Positions 25,158-31,898 of a DNA stretch of 36,471 nucleotides are shown here, one piece after another; within the stretch, counting starts at the first letter, position 1, and every line of letters starts with the position of its first letter. Made by a program: the position numbers and the translations under genes. The notes beneath the pieces were generated by a model, which was not told where the DNA came from, did not search any database, and saw only the letters and a program-made list of their open reading frames with translations. This DNA is from Planctomycetota bacterium. Its GTDB lineage: Bacteria; Planctomycetota; UBA1135; GCA-002686595. Location: assembly GCA_011053145.1 (NCBI GenBank), contig DRLC01000004.1, positions 1-36,471 of the forward strand. Reading direction: 5' to 3'.

Positions 25158-28100
25158 CTATTCGGTGCGTACCTGGAGCTCCGCTTCGGTCGTGGTCTCG
25201 GCTTCGACGCGAATCGTCTGGACCGGGGCACCGGCCACGCCCGGGAAGCGGACGTCATAGCTGCCCTCGGGGAGACCCTCGAACCAGAGTTCGCCGGCCG
25301 AGTCGCTCGTAAGACCTCCCGCATGGACGCGGCGGTCCTCGATCCAGTGCAGGACCTCCGTCCCGCTGATTCGGTCGGTGAGGGCGATCCCCATCCCGGG
25401 GACGGCGAAGCCTTCTTCGGAGACAACGCGCAGGCGGAGGTCTCCGAGGCGGCGCAACGTGACCGCGGTGGGGGGGGAGGACTCGTCCACGCGAACCCGG
25501 AAGTCCTCGGTCCAGTGCTTCGGCGCGCGGACGCGCACGAGGTAGTCCCCGGTGGTGACGTGGGGCCACGAGATGCGACCCTCGGCGTCGGCTTGGCGCT
25601 TCGAGGTGAGGGATTCTTCTCCGCGGGAGAGCAGGAGCGCGGACGCGCTCAGGAGCGGGCGCTCGTTCGACCGGACGTCTAGGTGGAGGGCTGCGTTCGG
25701 GGCGAGTGTGATCCTGCCCTCGCCCTTGGTCGCGTCGATCGGGGCGGCGACGCGGATGCCGAGCGGCTTGTGGAAGAGGTCCGCATAGACGGTGCGCTTG
25801 GGGAGGCCGTGGATCTCGACGACTCCGTTCGCGTCGGTGGAGAGGCGCTGCCCCGGAGCTTCGGAGGCAGGATCCCTGAGCTGGACATCCACACCCGGGA
25901 CGGGCGCACCTTCGGCGTCGACGATCTCGAGGTGGAACGGGCGGGTGTCGCCGCCGAGGCGCAGCGTGAGTTCTCCGTGCTCGAACCGGCCGCCACCCGC
26001 CGCTCGGATCTGCAGGTCCCCGGTCATGACCCGAACCCAGACGCTCGGCCCGTCGATGCAGTCCGTGGTGAATGTGCCCGTGGCGTCCAGGTAGCCCCAG
26101 CGAGAGGCGGAGATGCCCTGGGCCGTGAAGTACTTGATCTCGAGCCCGACCCGTTCGGGGAGGGGCTCGCCGGAGGGAGGCTCGTAGTGCACGGTGAGAC
26201 GATTCGCGCCACCCACGGGGATCGTCAGGTTCCGCGACGAGTCCGCCTCGAGATCGAAGCTGAAGATGATGCACTCCTCCCGGGGCGGTCCCATCGGTCC
26301 GTTGAGCTCGAGTCCGTAGTACCCCGCGCCGACGCCTTCGTAGCGCAGGTGCCCGCCGGGGTCGAAGGAGGCCATCGGGAGCGGGTTCTTCGGGTTGAGG
26401 CTCCGGATGAAGAACGTGGAGTAGTCCCCCGAGGGCCAACCCGTCAGCGTGACCTCGAGGGGGCGGAGGGGGAAGAGTTCCACATGGATGGGGAGGGCGT
26501 CCGGGGCGAGGGAGTTCGAGACATCGACGACCGCCGAGGAATACCCGGTCGCGGTGACGTGCAGGCGCGAGGGAGACTCCTTCATTCCGCCCACCTCGAA
26601 CGCGCCGTCCGCATCGGTGGTGATCTCCGGGCCCCACCAGTCGTTGGCGTTCAGCTCGTAGGTGGTGACGCGCCGGATGCGTGCGCCGGCGATCGGAGCG
26701 CCCGTCGATCCGTCCACGACGACTCCCCGGCGCTTGGTCCCCGGCGTGAGCTCGAGTTCCACCTCGGTCTCCTCGCCCTCCCGGACGTTTACCGTGATCG
26801 GGTCACTGGGAGGGCTCGTGGGGGTGGATGCGATCAGGACCACGCTCCCCGGAGCCACCCCGTTCAGGACGAAGGAACCATCCGCGCGCCCCCAGAACTG
26901 CTGTTTCGCGGAGACCCAGCGATCCTTCTGCGAGACCGAGAGCACGGTGAAGTCCTCGACCGGCTGACCGCGATCCAGGCAGCGCCCGCGCACCACTCCC
27001 GCGCGTTCGAGCCGAAACTCCGCACTCTGGCTGTCGGGGGGAAACGAGAGGTCGAGGTGGGGGATTTCTCGCGAGACATAGCCTGGAGCTTCGAGGCGGA
27101 TGTTCATCTCCTCGGCGACCTCCTGCGGATAGGACCAGACCTGGATGTAGCCCTGGGGATCCGCGCCGCGCGTGACGCTGTGTTCGACTCCGTCTTCGGA
27201 CCACTTCACGGTGGCTCGGGAGTGCAGGATGTTTTGCCCCTCCTGGTTCGTGGCGATGATCCAGACCGGTCTTCCGCGCTCGGCCTCGAGCTCGAGGTGG
27301 ACCGACGACCCGGCGTCGGGCGTGAGGAACGACTCCCGCACGGGGATGATCGGAGATCCCTCGAGGTGGACCCAATACTGGGCATCCTCGATCCGGGGGA
27401 GGCGCAGTGGCCCGAACGGACCGGCTTCGATGTGGCGAAGCGTTGCGAGGGAGCGTTCCATGCCCCCCTGCACCGCGGTGACGCGCAGTCTCCGCTCGCC
27501 CTCGTAGTTGAGGTCCGACCAATCCGGCAGTCGGATCGTCCCGGAGAGTTCGAAGCTGTCCCGAAGCCGGAGGGTGACCCGTTCGCGCGGCTCCCCGCGC
27601 CAGGGCAGCGACACTTCTTCACCCAGGCTCGCCTGGAACACTCGCTCGCCGTCCATGCGCGGGAAGCGCGCCTCGCCCGCCGCGTCGGTCACTTCGCTCT
27701 CGTGGACGTAGCGCCCCCAGGCCTCGTTCTGCCCACCTTCCCCGGGGTCGAGCCCGTATGCCTCGACGAGCGCGTCGGGCGTCGCGGATCCGTCTTGGGC
27801 GAGCACCGAAACAATGACCGGAGGAGCGGGAGCGAGGACCAAGCGGGGCGCCGGAGCTTCGGGGTCGGGGTACGAGGAAGCCTTGGTCGTCCGTTCGAAG
27901 CCGATCTTCGCCGCGGAAAGCAGATACCGCCCTCCCTCTTCCGCTCCTGGCCAGTGAGCGAAACCGAAGCCGCCGTCGTGGTCCGTCTCCACCTGGACGC
28001 GTGGGGAGTCGAGCGGCCCCCATTCCCCCTCGCGCCAGGAGGGTTCCCACTGCAGGTCGCGCTCGGTCAGCACGACCAGCGTGACCGTGGCACCCTCGAT

Positions 28101-28391
28101 GCCGTTGCCCTTCTCGTCGACGACCCAGCCCCGGACGGAAGCATCCTCGACGGCGGAGCGCGCCGGCTGCCGCTCGATCCCTTCGACGTCGACGGGCGCC
28201 GTGCTCTCCCGCGAACGCACTTCCCCATCTGTCCGCGAGCTCGAAGCGACCTCGGCGTGCCCCGGGTCCCCACCGTGCGCGAGACGTCCTTCCGGACTCC
28301 GTTCCCCCCGGTCGTACCACAGCCAGACGATGCCCAGGACGACAAGGGCAACCGCGAGAACGAATAGGGATCGCCCGCGGGTGCGGATCAT
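25158..28391 (-). CDS. Large membrane-anchored protein of carboxypeptidase-regulatory-like beta domains
   Basis: 1077 residues. The start ATG (28391-28389) has AGGAGG (28402-28397) five bases upstream. A basic N-terminus and one membrane span (LFVLAVALVVLGIVWLWY, about 9-26) without a signal cleavage site anchor the protein, with the bulk outside. The rest consists of successive beta-sandwich domains of the CarboxypepD_reg/Ig-like type, visible in VRGWVVDEKGNGIEGATVTL, GVVVDGSTGAPIAGARIRRV, the DADGAFEVGGMKESPSRLHV line and VDAEGAPVPGVDVQLRDP. No enzymatic motif was found. It is probably a surface scaffold or adhesin-like protein. It is the last gene of a minus-strand run beginning at about 30216. 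It shares architecture with the lipoprotein at 17700-19808 but appears not to be a recent copy. Confidence 0.85.
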   Translation of the reverse strand: MIRTRGRSLFVLAVALVVLGIVWLWYDRGERSPEGRLAHGGDPGHAEVASSSRTDGEVRSRESTAPVDVEGIERQPARSAVEDASVRGWVVDEKGNGIEGATVTLVVLTERDLQWEPSWREGEWGPLDSPRVQVETDHDGGFGFAHWPGAEEGGRYLLSAAKIGFERTTKASSYPDPEAPAPRLVLAPAPPVIVSVLAQDGSATPDALVEAYGLDPGEGGQNEAWGRYVHESEVTDAAGEARFPRMDGERVFQASLGEEVSLPWRGEPRERVTLRLRDSFELSGTIRLPDWSDLNYEGERRLRVTAVQGGMERSLATLRHIEAGPFGPLRLPRIEDAQYWVHLEGSPIIPVRESFLTPDAGSSVHLELEAERGRPVWIIATNQEGQNILHSRATVKWSEDGVEHSVTRGADPQGYIQVWSYPQEVAEEMNIRLEAPGYVSREIPHLDLSFPPDSQSAEFRLERAGVVRGRCLDRGQPVEDFTVLSVSQKDRWVSAKQQFWGRADGSFVLNGVAPGSVVLIASTPTSPPSDPITVNVREGEETEVELELTPGTKRRGVVVDGSTGAPIAGARIRRVTTYELNANDWWGPEITTDADGAFEVGGMKESPSRLHVTATGYSSAVVDVSNSLAPDALPIHVELFPLRPLEVTLTGWPSGDYSTFFIRSLNPKNPLPMASFDPGGHLRYEGVGAGYYGLELNGPMGPPREECIIFSFDLEADSSRNLTIPVGGANRLTVHYEPPSGEPLPERVGLEIKYFTAQGISASRWGYLDATGTFTTDCIDGPSVWVRVMTGDLQIRAAGGGRFEHGELTLRLGGDTRPFHLEIVDAEGAPVPGVDVQLRDPASEAPGQRLSTDANGVVEIHGLPKRTVYADLFHKPLGIRVAAPIDATKGEGRITLAPNAALHLDVRSNERPLLSASALLLSRGEESLTSKRQADAEGRISWPHVTTGDYLVRVRAPKHWTEDFRVRVDESSPPTAVTLRRLGDLRLRVVSEEGFAVPGMGIALTDRISGTEVLHWIEDRRVHAGGLTSDSAGELWFEGLPEGSYDVRFPGVAGAPVQTIRVEAETTTEAELQVRTE

Positions 28392-28416
28392 GCGAGCCTC
28401 CTGCAGGGAACCGGCC

Positions 28417-28587
28417 TTACGGCGCGAGCCAGCCTGCATCGGTCATGCGGTTTCCATGGAACGCGTGGGGAGGTCCACCTCCGATCTGGGCGTATCCACT
28501 GGATACCCAGATGGAGAAGGCCGCGGCGCCTGCGAGCGCGATCAGGCACGCGCGCCTCAGCGTGGGGGACAGACTAGAGCAGAACAT
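28417..28587 (-). CDS. Small secreted peptide (56 residues), unknown
   Basis: A short frame from ATG (28587-28585) to TAA (28419-28417). GAGG (28598-28595) lies seven bases upstream. The peptide has a textbook Sec signal: MFCSSLSPTLRRACL, a hydrophobic core IALAGAAAFSIWV, and a probable cleavage after SSGYA. This leaves a mature peptide of about 23 residues starting QIGGGPPHAFHGN and ending DAGWLAP, without cysteines. Its start overlaps the last 14 bases of the TPR-like gene upstream, and its stop is 25 bases from the start of the large beta-domain gene, which has its own AGGAGG. The position inside a same-strand run, the ribosome-binding site and the signal peptide together argue that it is real. 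No homologue is known to me. A signalling peptide, small surface component or toxin are all open. Confidence 0.6.
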   Translation of the reverse strand: MFCSSLSPTLRRACLIALAGAAAFSIWVSSGYAQIGGGPPHAFHGNRMTDAGWLAP

Positions 28588-29470
28588 TCAGGATCCTCGT
28601 TTCGGCGTCCTCGACAGCATTCCTTCGGAGTTCAAGAAGGATGCGCTTTCGGGCATGGTCTGACCGAAGACGGTCGCAGGTCTCCGGAGAGAGGAGGCCG
28701 GGAAGTGCTTCAGTGTAGGGGTCAAGAACCCTCCGCACGATATGAAGGTTCTCACGCACTCGCCTCATGGCCTCGAGGGCTTGCTCCTTGTCCCCCAGAA
28801 TCGCCGCCTGAACGAGCCAGCTCAGGTAGGCGGGCGGCATGTGCCTGCTCGTCTCGGTGGCGTTCCTATACTGTTCCAAGGATGCGGCGTGGTCCCCTTG
28901 TTCGTGAGCAATCGTTCCGAGCACCGTGTACGCGGCGGAACGATGACCCGAGAGGGGGCTCGTCTGGATGATCTGTTCCGCGACCTTGCGGCTCTCCTCG
29001 GGATCTCCTTCGATCAGGAGCAGTTCGGCAAGGGCATAGCGGGTGTCCTCGGTCGGTTCGAGGGCGTAGGAGAGGCGAGCTGCCGCAGCTCCGAGCTGCC
29101 CCTGGGCAATTCCGATCTCGAGTTCCTCCCGTTCGGAGGGCCATTCCTCCCGCTCGGACCGCAGCACCTGCCGGCAGCGGCGCTTCCAGCTCTGCTCTTC
29201 GACCTCCCGGCGCTGAAGGATCGTCTTCGTCGCCGAGGTCGGTCCTTGCAGGGTCAACATGCACCCCTCGTACAGGAGCCTCGCAACCTCCTCCCGGTGC
29301 CAGCCCACGAGGTAGCGCTCTTCCTTCGATAGGGAAGGTTCTCGCCAGGGAAGCGGTCCGTCAAAGATCCCCTTGGCCCGCATGCCGGCGATGCGCCGGA
29401 AGGCCGAATCGTTGTCCTTCAGGACGGTCTTCAGGAGGGCGAGGACCTCGGGCGCGAGTTGCTGGGTCAT
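28574..29470 (-). CDS. TPR-like helical protein, unknown function
   Basis: 298 residues from the ATG at 29470-29468, with GAGG (29483-29480) nine bases upstream. No signal peptide or membrane span. Residues 1-110 are charged and helical (LSKEERYLVGWHREEVARLL). Residues of about 125-260 show TPR-like helix pairs (RYALAELLLIEGDPEESRKV; AYTVLGTIAHEQGDHAASLE; WLVQAAILGDKEQALEAMRR). The C-terminus is basic, then acidic. The start overlaps the stop of the sigma-like gene (ATGA), so the two are probably made together and may interact. An adaptor or anti-sigma-like partner role is inference. Confidence 0.8.
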   Translation of the reverse strand: MTQQLAPEVLALLKTVLKDNDSAFRRIAGMRAKGIFDGPLPWREPSLSKEERYLVGWHREEVARLLYEGCMLTLQGPTSATKTILQRREVEEQSWKRRCRQVLRSEREEWPSEREELEIGIAQGQLGAAAARLSYALEPTEDTRYALAELLLIEGDPEESRKVAEQIIQTSPLSGHRSAAYTVLGTIAHEQGDHAASLEQYRNATETSRHMPPAYLSWLVQAAILGDKEQALEAMRRVRENLHIVRRVLDPYTEALPGLLSPETCDRLRSDHARKRILLELRRNAVEDAETRILNVLL

Positions 29471-30189
29471 GGTCTGTTTCCTCGCTGGCTGTCGATCCGT
29501 AGAAGGTCGTCGAGAATGCGGTCGCGTTCCTCCTCGGTCGCGAGGCCGAGAGCATGCATGCCCTCCCACACCGCATCGGCGAGTTCCCGCGCGTCGCCGC
29601 CGAAGCGTTCCGATGTTCGTGCAAGGCTCCACCCGTCCACCGTCAGAGCCAAGAAGATGCGGCGCGTGCGCTGTTCGAGTTCATGGAAGCGCAGTGCGGC
29701 TTCCGCCGCTTCGCTCTCCGGAACACGAAAGGCCTCGACGAGGAACGCCCCCGGGCCCACATCGGTTTCCGATCCACCCGCCCGTTGAACCCACTGGGCA
29801 TCGCGATTCCTGACCCTTCGCAACGCGCGCCGGACCCGTTCCGTGAGCCACACATCCGATTCCGCCGGCGCTTCGTCGAGGGAGAGTTCGCCCGCCACCT
29901 CGATCAGCGCGGCCTCGAAGAGGCGCTGTGGGTCGAGCAGAAGTCCCTCGCGTCGGATGGCGCGCACGCACCGTTGTCCCAGATGGAGGGGATCTTGATC
30001 CGCGATGCGGCGCACGATCTCCGCCCCGTCCAGACCAGCGAGTTCTTGCAGGAGCCGAGCCCCAGTGCCGCCCCCTCGTCCGGGGCGTTTCCCGCGGGGA
30101 GAGGGGGCTACGAAATCGTCGATCTCTTCCCGTTCGACCTCGGAGGATCCTTCCTCCGGATCGGGGTCGTCGAAACGATGGGATGCGAT
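29467..30189 (-). CDS. Degenerate sigma-70-like protein with candidate ATC start
   Basis: The frame closes at 29469-29467 (overlapping the next gene as ATGA) and is open upstream to a TGA near 30239. No ATG or TTG lies in the frame before a GTG at 30015-30013. AGGAGG at 30200-30195 stands five bases before ATC (30189-30187), which is in frame and gives 240 residues. It lies about 27 bases behind the start point predicted from the promoter at 30223-30251. The upstream part reads like protein: an acidic FDDPDPEEGSSEVEREEIDD, an FVAPSPRGKRPGRGG linker, then LLQELAGLDGAEIVRRIADQ. The body resembles sigma regions 2 and 4 (RLFEAALIEVAGELSLDEAP; RTRRIFLALTVDGWSLARTS followed by ERFGGDARELADAVWEGM), but weakly. 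A GTG start at 30015 (182 residues) is the conventional alternative. Confidence 0.6.
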   Translation of the reverse strand: MASHRFDDPDPEEGSSEVEREEIDDFVAPSPRGKRPGRGGGTGARLLQELAGLDGAEIVRRIADQDPLHLGQRCVRAIRREGLLLDPQRLFEAALIEVAGELSLDEAPAESDVWLTERVRRALRRVRNRDAQWVQRAGGSETDVGPGAFLVEAFRVPESEAAEAALRFHELEQRTRRIFLALTVDGWSLARTSERFGGDARELADAVWEGMHALGLATEEERDRILDDLLRIDSQRGNRP

Positions 30190-30194
30190 GGGAA

Positions 30195-30200
30195 CCTCCT
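30195..30200 (-). promoter_or_regulatory. Shine-Dalgarno sequence before a candidate ATC start
   Basis: Perfect AGGAGG on the minus strand (30200-30195) with TTCCC between it and ATC at 30189. No ATG, GTG or TTG lies at a usable distance from it, which makes ATC the best-placed initiator. Confidence 0.55.
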
Positions 30201-30222
30201 CTCTTTCTCCAGGAACAAGGGG

Positions 30223-30251
30223 ATTTTCCTCTCACCCGCTCGAGCTGTCAA
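30223..30251 (-). promoter_or_regulatory. Sigma-70-type promoter of the sigma-like/TPR/peptide/beta-domain unit
   Basis: On the minus strand, TTGACA (30251-30246) is a perfect -35. After a 17-base spacer comes GAAAAT (30228-30223), which matches four of six -10 bases. Transcription would begin near 30216, about 15 bases before the AGGAGG. This is the clearest housekeeping promoter in the window. Confidence 0.6.
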
Positions 30252-30409
30252 GCTGCCCTGCGGTTGGGCGACCGGCGGGTGGGAATACGGTGCCGGGACT
30301 CTGCGTCGGGATCGGACCCGAGAGGGTCCTCGCGGCGTTCGGGAAGCGCTCGGGGTCGTGGATGCGCCGCGGAGGAGATCTCGTGTGAGCACGGCGAGCC
30401 GAGGTCCGG

Positions 30410-30640
30410 TTGGACGAGCGTCGCTGCGGCGTGGTGGAGGAGTGCGAGGTGGGGACGCGCTTCGTCTATGATGCCGAGTACCTGGCCTGCTGCGGCGCTG
30501 TCCCCGTCTCCCTGACCCTTCCCCTGCGCGAGGAAGCCCTGGGCTGCCTCCCCTTCCCGGAAATCTGCCGGCCGGATGGGATGAGAAGGCCTGCCTCCCG
30601 GCCGAAGTCACCCCATCCGGCGAGCTGTTCGATTTCATGA
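30410..30640 (+). pseudogene. HipA N-terminal domain remnant (HipS-like), truncated
   Basis: This frame encodes a short stretch that closely follows the N-terminal domain of HipA-type kinases: LDERRCGVVEECEVGTRFVY, then DAEYLACCGAVPVSLTLPLR and EEALGCLPFPEI. It compares with the family pattern of a short leader, F-x-Y-D-x-x-YL, then PVSLSLPLRE. In-frame similarity begins near 30401, just after a TGA at 30386-30388. After CRPDGMRR the similarity is lost and the frame ends at 30640. About half of the expected 100-110 residues are present, and no kinase (HipA/HipT) or HTH antitoxin (HipB) gene is found on either side. The start would be TTG. It is best read as a decayed toxin-antitoxin remnant; a functional short HipS-like protein is less likely. 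Confidence 0.5.
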
Positions 30641-30738
30641 GGCTGGATGCGCTGAGGTCGGGTCCCGGGGTGTCCGCGACACTCCCACGCCTTCTCTCTA
30701 CTTGATACGGCGGTCCATGAGGGGAATACACCGGGTCG

Positions 30739-30784
30739 AGGCTCTTCTGGAGAGAGCCTTCGCAGTGACGGCACCGTCACTGCG
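30739..30784. repeat. Adjacent inverted repeats: 7-base hairpin and 24-base near-perfect palindrome
   Basis: AGGCTCT (30739-30745) pairs with AGAGCCT (30753-30759) across a seven-base loop. Directly after it, CGCAGTGACGG (30761-30771) is the exact reverse complement of CCGTCACTGCG (30774-30784), with only CA between. The second is long and exact enough for a dimeric regulator site or a recombination site; as RNA it would form a tight hairpin. Confidence 0.55.
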
Positions 30785-30809
30785 CAGGCGAGCGTTACGC
30801 AGGTTTACC

Positions 30810-30878
30810 GGGGCAGTGCGGATCGGACCCCCAAGTTTCTTCGAGAATCTCGTGTCGTTCGCGGGTCCAAACTGCCCC
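30810..30878 (+). ncRNA. Candidate structured RNA, nested stems
   Basis: GGGGCAGT (30810-30817) pairs with ACTGCCCC (30871-30878). Inside, GGACCC (30825-30830) pairs with GGGTCC (30863-30868), and CGAG (30842-30845) can pair with CTCG (30849-30852). The order is consistent with one long irregular hairpin about 165 bases ahead of the Cys-rich gene. It is not a tRNA: T-loop and acceptor features are missing. It could be a leader element, a small RNA or chance. Confidence 0.3.
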
Positions 30879-31042
30879 TGGAGGGTGTCCCACTCTCATC
30901 CTCACCTGGTCGTGGGCCAGGGGGCACGGTCGATCCTGTCGGATGCATTGCACTGATGTCTGCGTTGAGAGTCCGGGGACTCGGGCGCTCCCGGAGGACG
31001 GGGTGCGTCCACCTAGCCCTGAATCTGGAGGAATCGAACAAG

Positions 31043-31714
31043 ATGTTAGCTCGCCTGCTATCCCTCGCGTTCACGCTCATCGGTACGCTCATTCTGTCCA
31101 CAGATGCTGCCGTCGCAGTGGGGGCCCGACAGACCCTCGATGGGTCCCGTCCGTCTCCCGCATCTCTCTCTCCGGCACTTCCAACCAGGTGCCAGCAGAC
31201 GGCCCTGCGCACCGAATTCCACGTGCCGTCCGACCGCGCAAAGGCATCGCGCCTCTCCACTGTCCTGTCCGAGATGCCGACTGGTTCCCTGGCGGCGGCC
31301 CTCAAAGAGCTCGACCCGAGAAGAGGAACGGGGCTTCGCGTGGAGGATCTCGTGGAATGGAGGGAGGCGGCGTCACCGGAACTGCTGTCTCGTTCCTCCA
31401 AGCTCGCTCAGGTGCCGTCGGGCGGAGACGACGACGGAGAGTACGTCCCGTGCGAAACGAGCCCCGCGAAGGGGTCCGATGCCTGTTACCAGGGGTTTCT
31501 CTGCGCGACTTTCCAGTGTACGAAGTCGGACGGGTCTTCCGGGAGCTGTCGGCAGCCCGCGCCGACGATCCAAATGAACCCTCTCTGGCTCTGGTGCCCG
31601 AACTTCACTTTGAAGACCTATCGCTGCGTCCAGGGGTGCGCTCCCTTTTCCGTGTGGCCGGTTCTCCTCGGACTCCTCGCCTCCTGGCTCGCTGTAGGGC
31701 GCTTCCGCTTGTGA
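31043..31714 (+). CDS. Secreted Cys-rich protein with hydrophobic C-terminal tail; candidate exosortase substrate
   Basis: 223 residues from the ATG at 31043, with GGAGGAA (31027-31033) nine bases upstream. A signal peptide (MLARLLSLAFTLIGTLILST, then DAAVAVGA) is followed by a polar region to about 130. The C-terminal part holds eight cysteines (137, 148, 154, 159, 169, 185, 195, 199), enough for four disulfides. It ends with APFSVWPVLLGLLASWLAVG and the basic tail RFRL. A signal peptide at one end and a short span plus basic tail at the other is the layout of sorted proteins, although no PEP or LPXTG motif is visible before the span. An exosortase and a VKOR-like thiol oxidoreductase are encoded downstream on the same strand, which fits a disulfide-rich surface protein processed by them (inference). 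No homologue recognised. Confidence 0.75.
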   Translation: MLARLLSLAFTLIGTLILSTDAAVAVGARQTLDGSRPSPASLSPALPTRCQQTALRTEFHVPSDRAKASRLSTVLSEMPTGSLAAALKELDPRRGTGLRVEDLVEWREAASPELLSRSSKLAQVPSGGDDDGEYVPCETSPAKGSDACYQGFLCATFQCTKSDGSSGSCRQPAPTIQMNPLWLWCPNFTLKTYRCVQGCAPFSVWPVLLGLLASWLAVGRFRL

Positions 31715-31734
31715 CCGGCTCGCGGGAGCCGGTC
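31713..31734 (+). terminator. Hairpin overlapping the stop codon of the Cys-rich gene
   Basis: GACCGGCT (31713-31720) and AGCCGGTC (31727-31734) form a perfect 8-base-pair stem with a CGCGGG loop, starting inside the TGA stop codon. There is no T-run, so it may be a partial terminator or a 3'-end stabiliser that lets the first gene be expressed more strongly than those downstream. Confidence 0.45.
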
Positions 31735-31898
31735 TCGGTGCGGCCACAGACCCGGTCCGGAGAGCGGAGCGACGGAGGGCCGCTCGGCGCGGTCCGAGTA
31801 CAACAGATGAGAATCGCCTGCGCGGGGATCGTGCGAGGCAGAAGGGACGTTTCGGTAGGATCCGCGAACCCGTCGAGTTGACGGGAAGGGAGATAGGA

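Larger units (their letters stand above)
30641..31042. other. Non-coding stretch rich in inverted repeats
   Basis: No gene supported in these 402 bases. They hold a weak hairpin near 30670-30690, the hairpin at 30739-30759, the 24-base palindrome at 30761-30784 and the nested stems at 30810-30878. They also contain the promoter and leader of the Cys-rich gene, with GGAGGAA at 31027-31033. No clear -35/-10 pair was found. Confidence 0.5.

Noticed and set aside
25683-28367. Long plus-strand open frame (about 890 codons) opposite the large beta-domain gene
   Set aside because: It mirrors the reverse gene, is rich in Arg/Asp/Gly/Val with no domain or start signal, and arises from the strong G+C third-position bias.
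29928-30515. Plus-strand frames running from the sigma-like gene into the HipA remnant, looked at as a possible HTH antitoxin
   Set aside because: No helix-turn-helix pattern could be found, and most of the length is opposite the sigma-like gene.
30810-30878. tRNA-like cloverleaf
   Set aside because: The outer stem is 8 pairs with no CCA-side single base pattern, no TTC-loop and no anticodon arm of proper size.
30702-30956. 84-codon plus-strand frame over the palindrome cluster
   Set aside because: It has no ribosome-binding site or motif, and exact palindromes inside it explain its sequence better than coding does.
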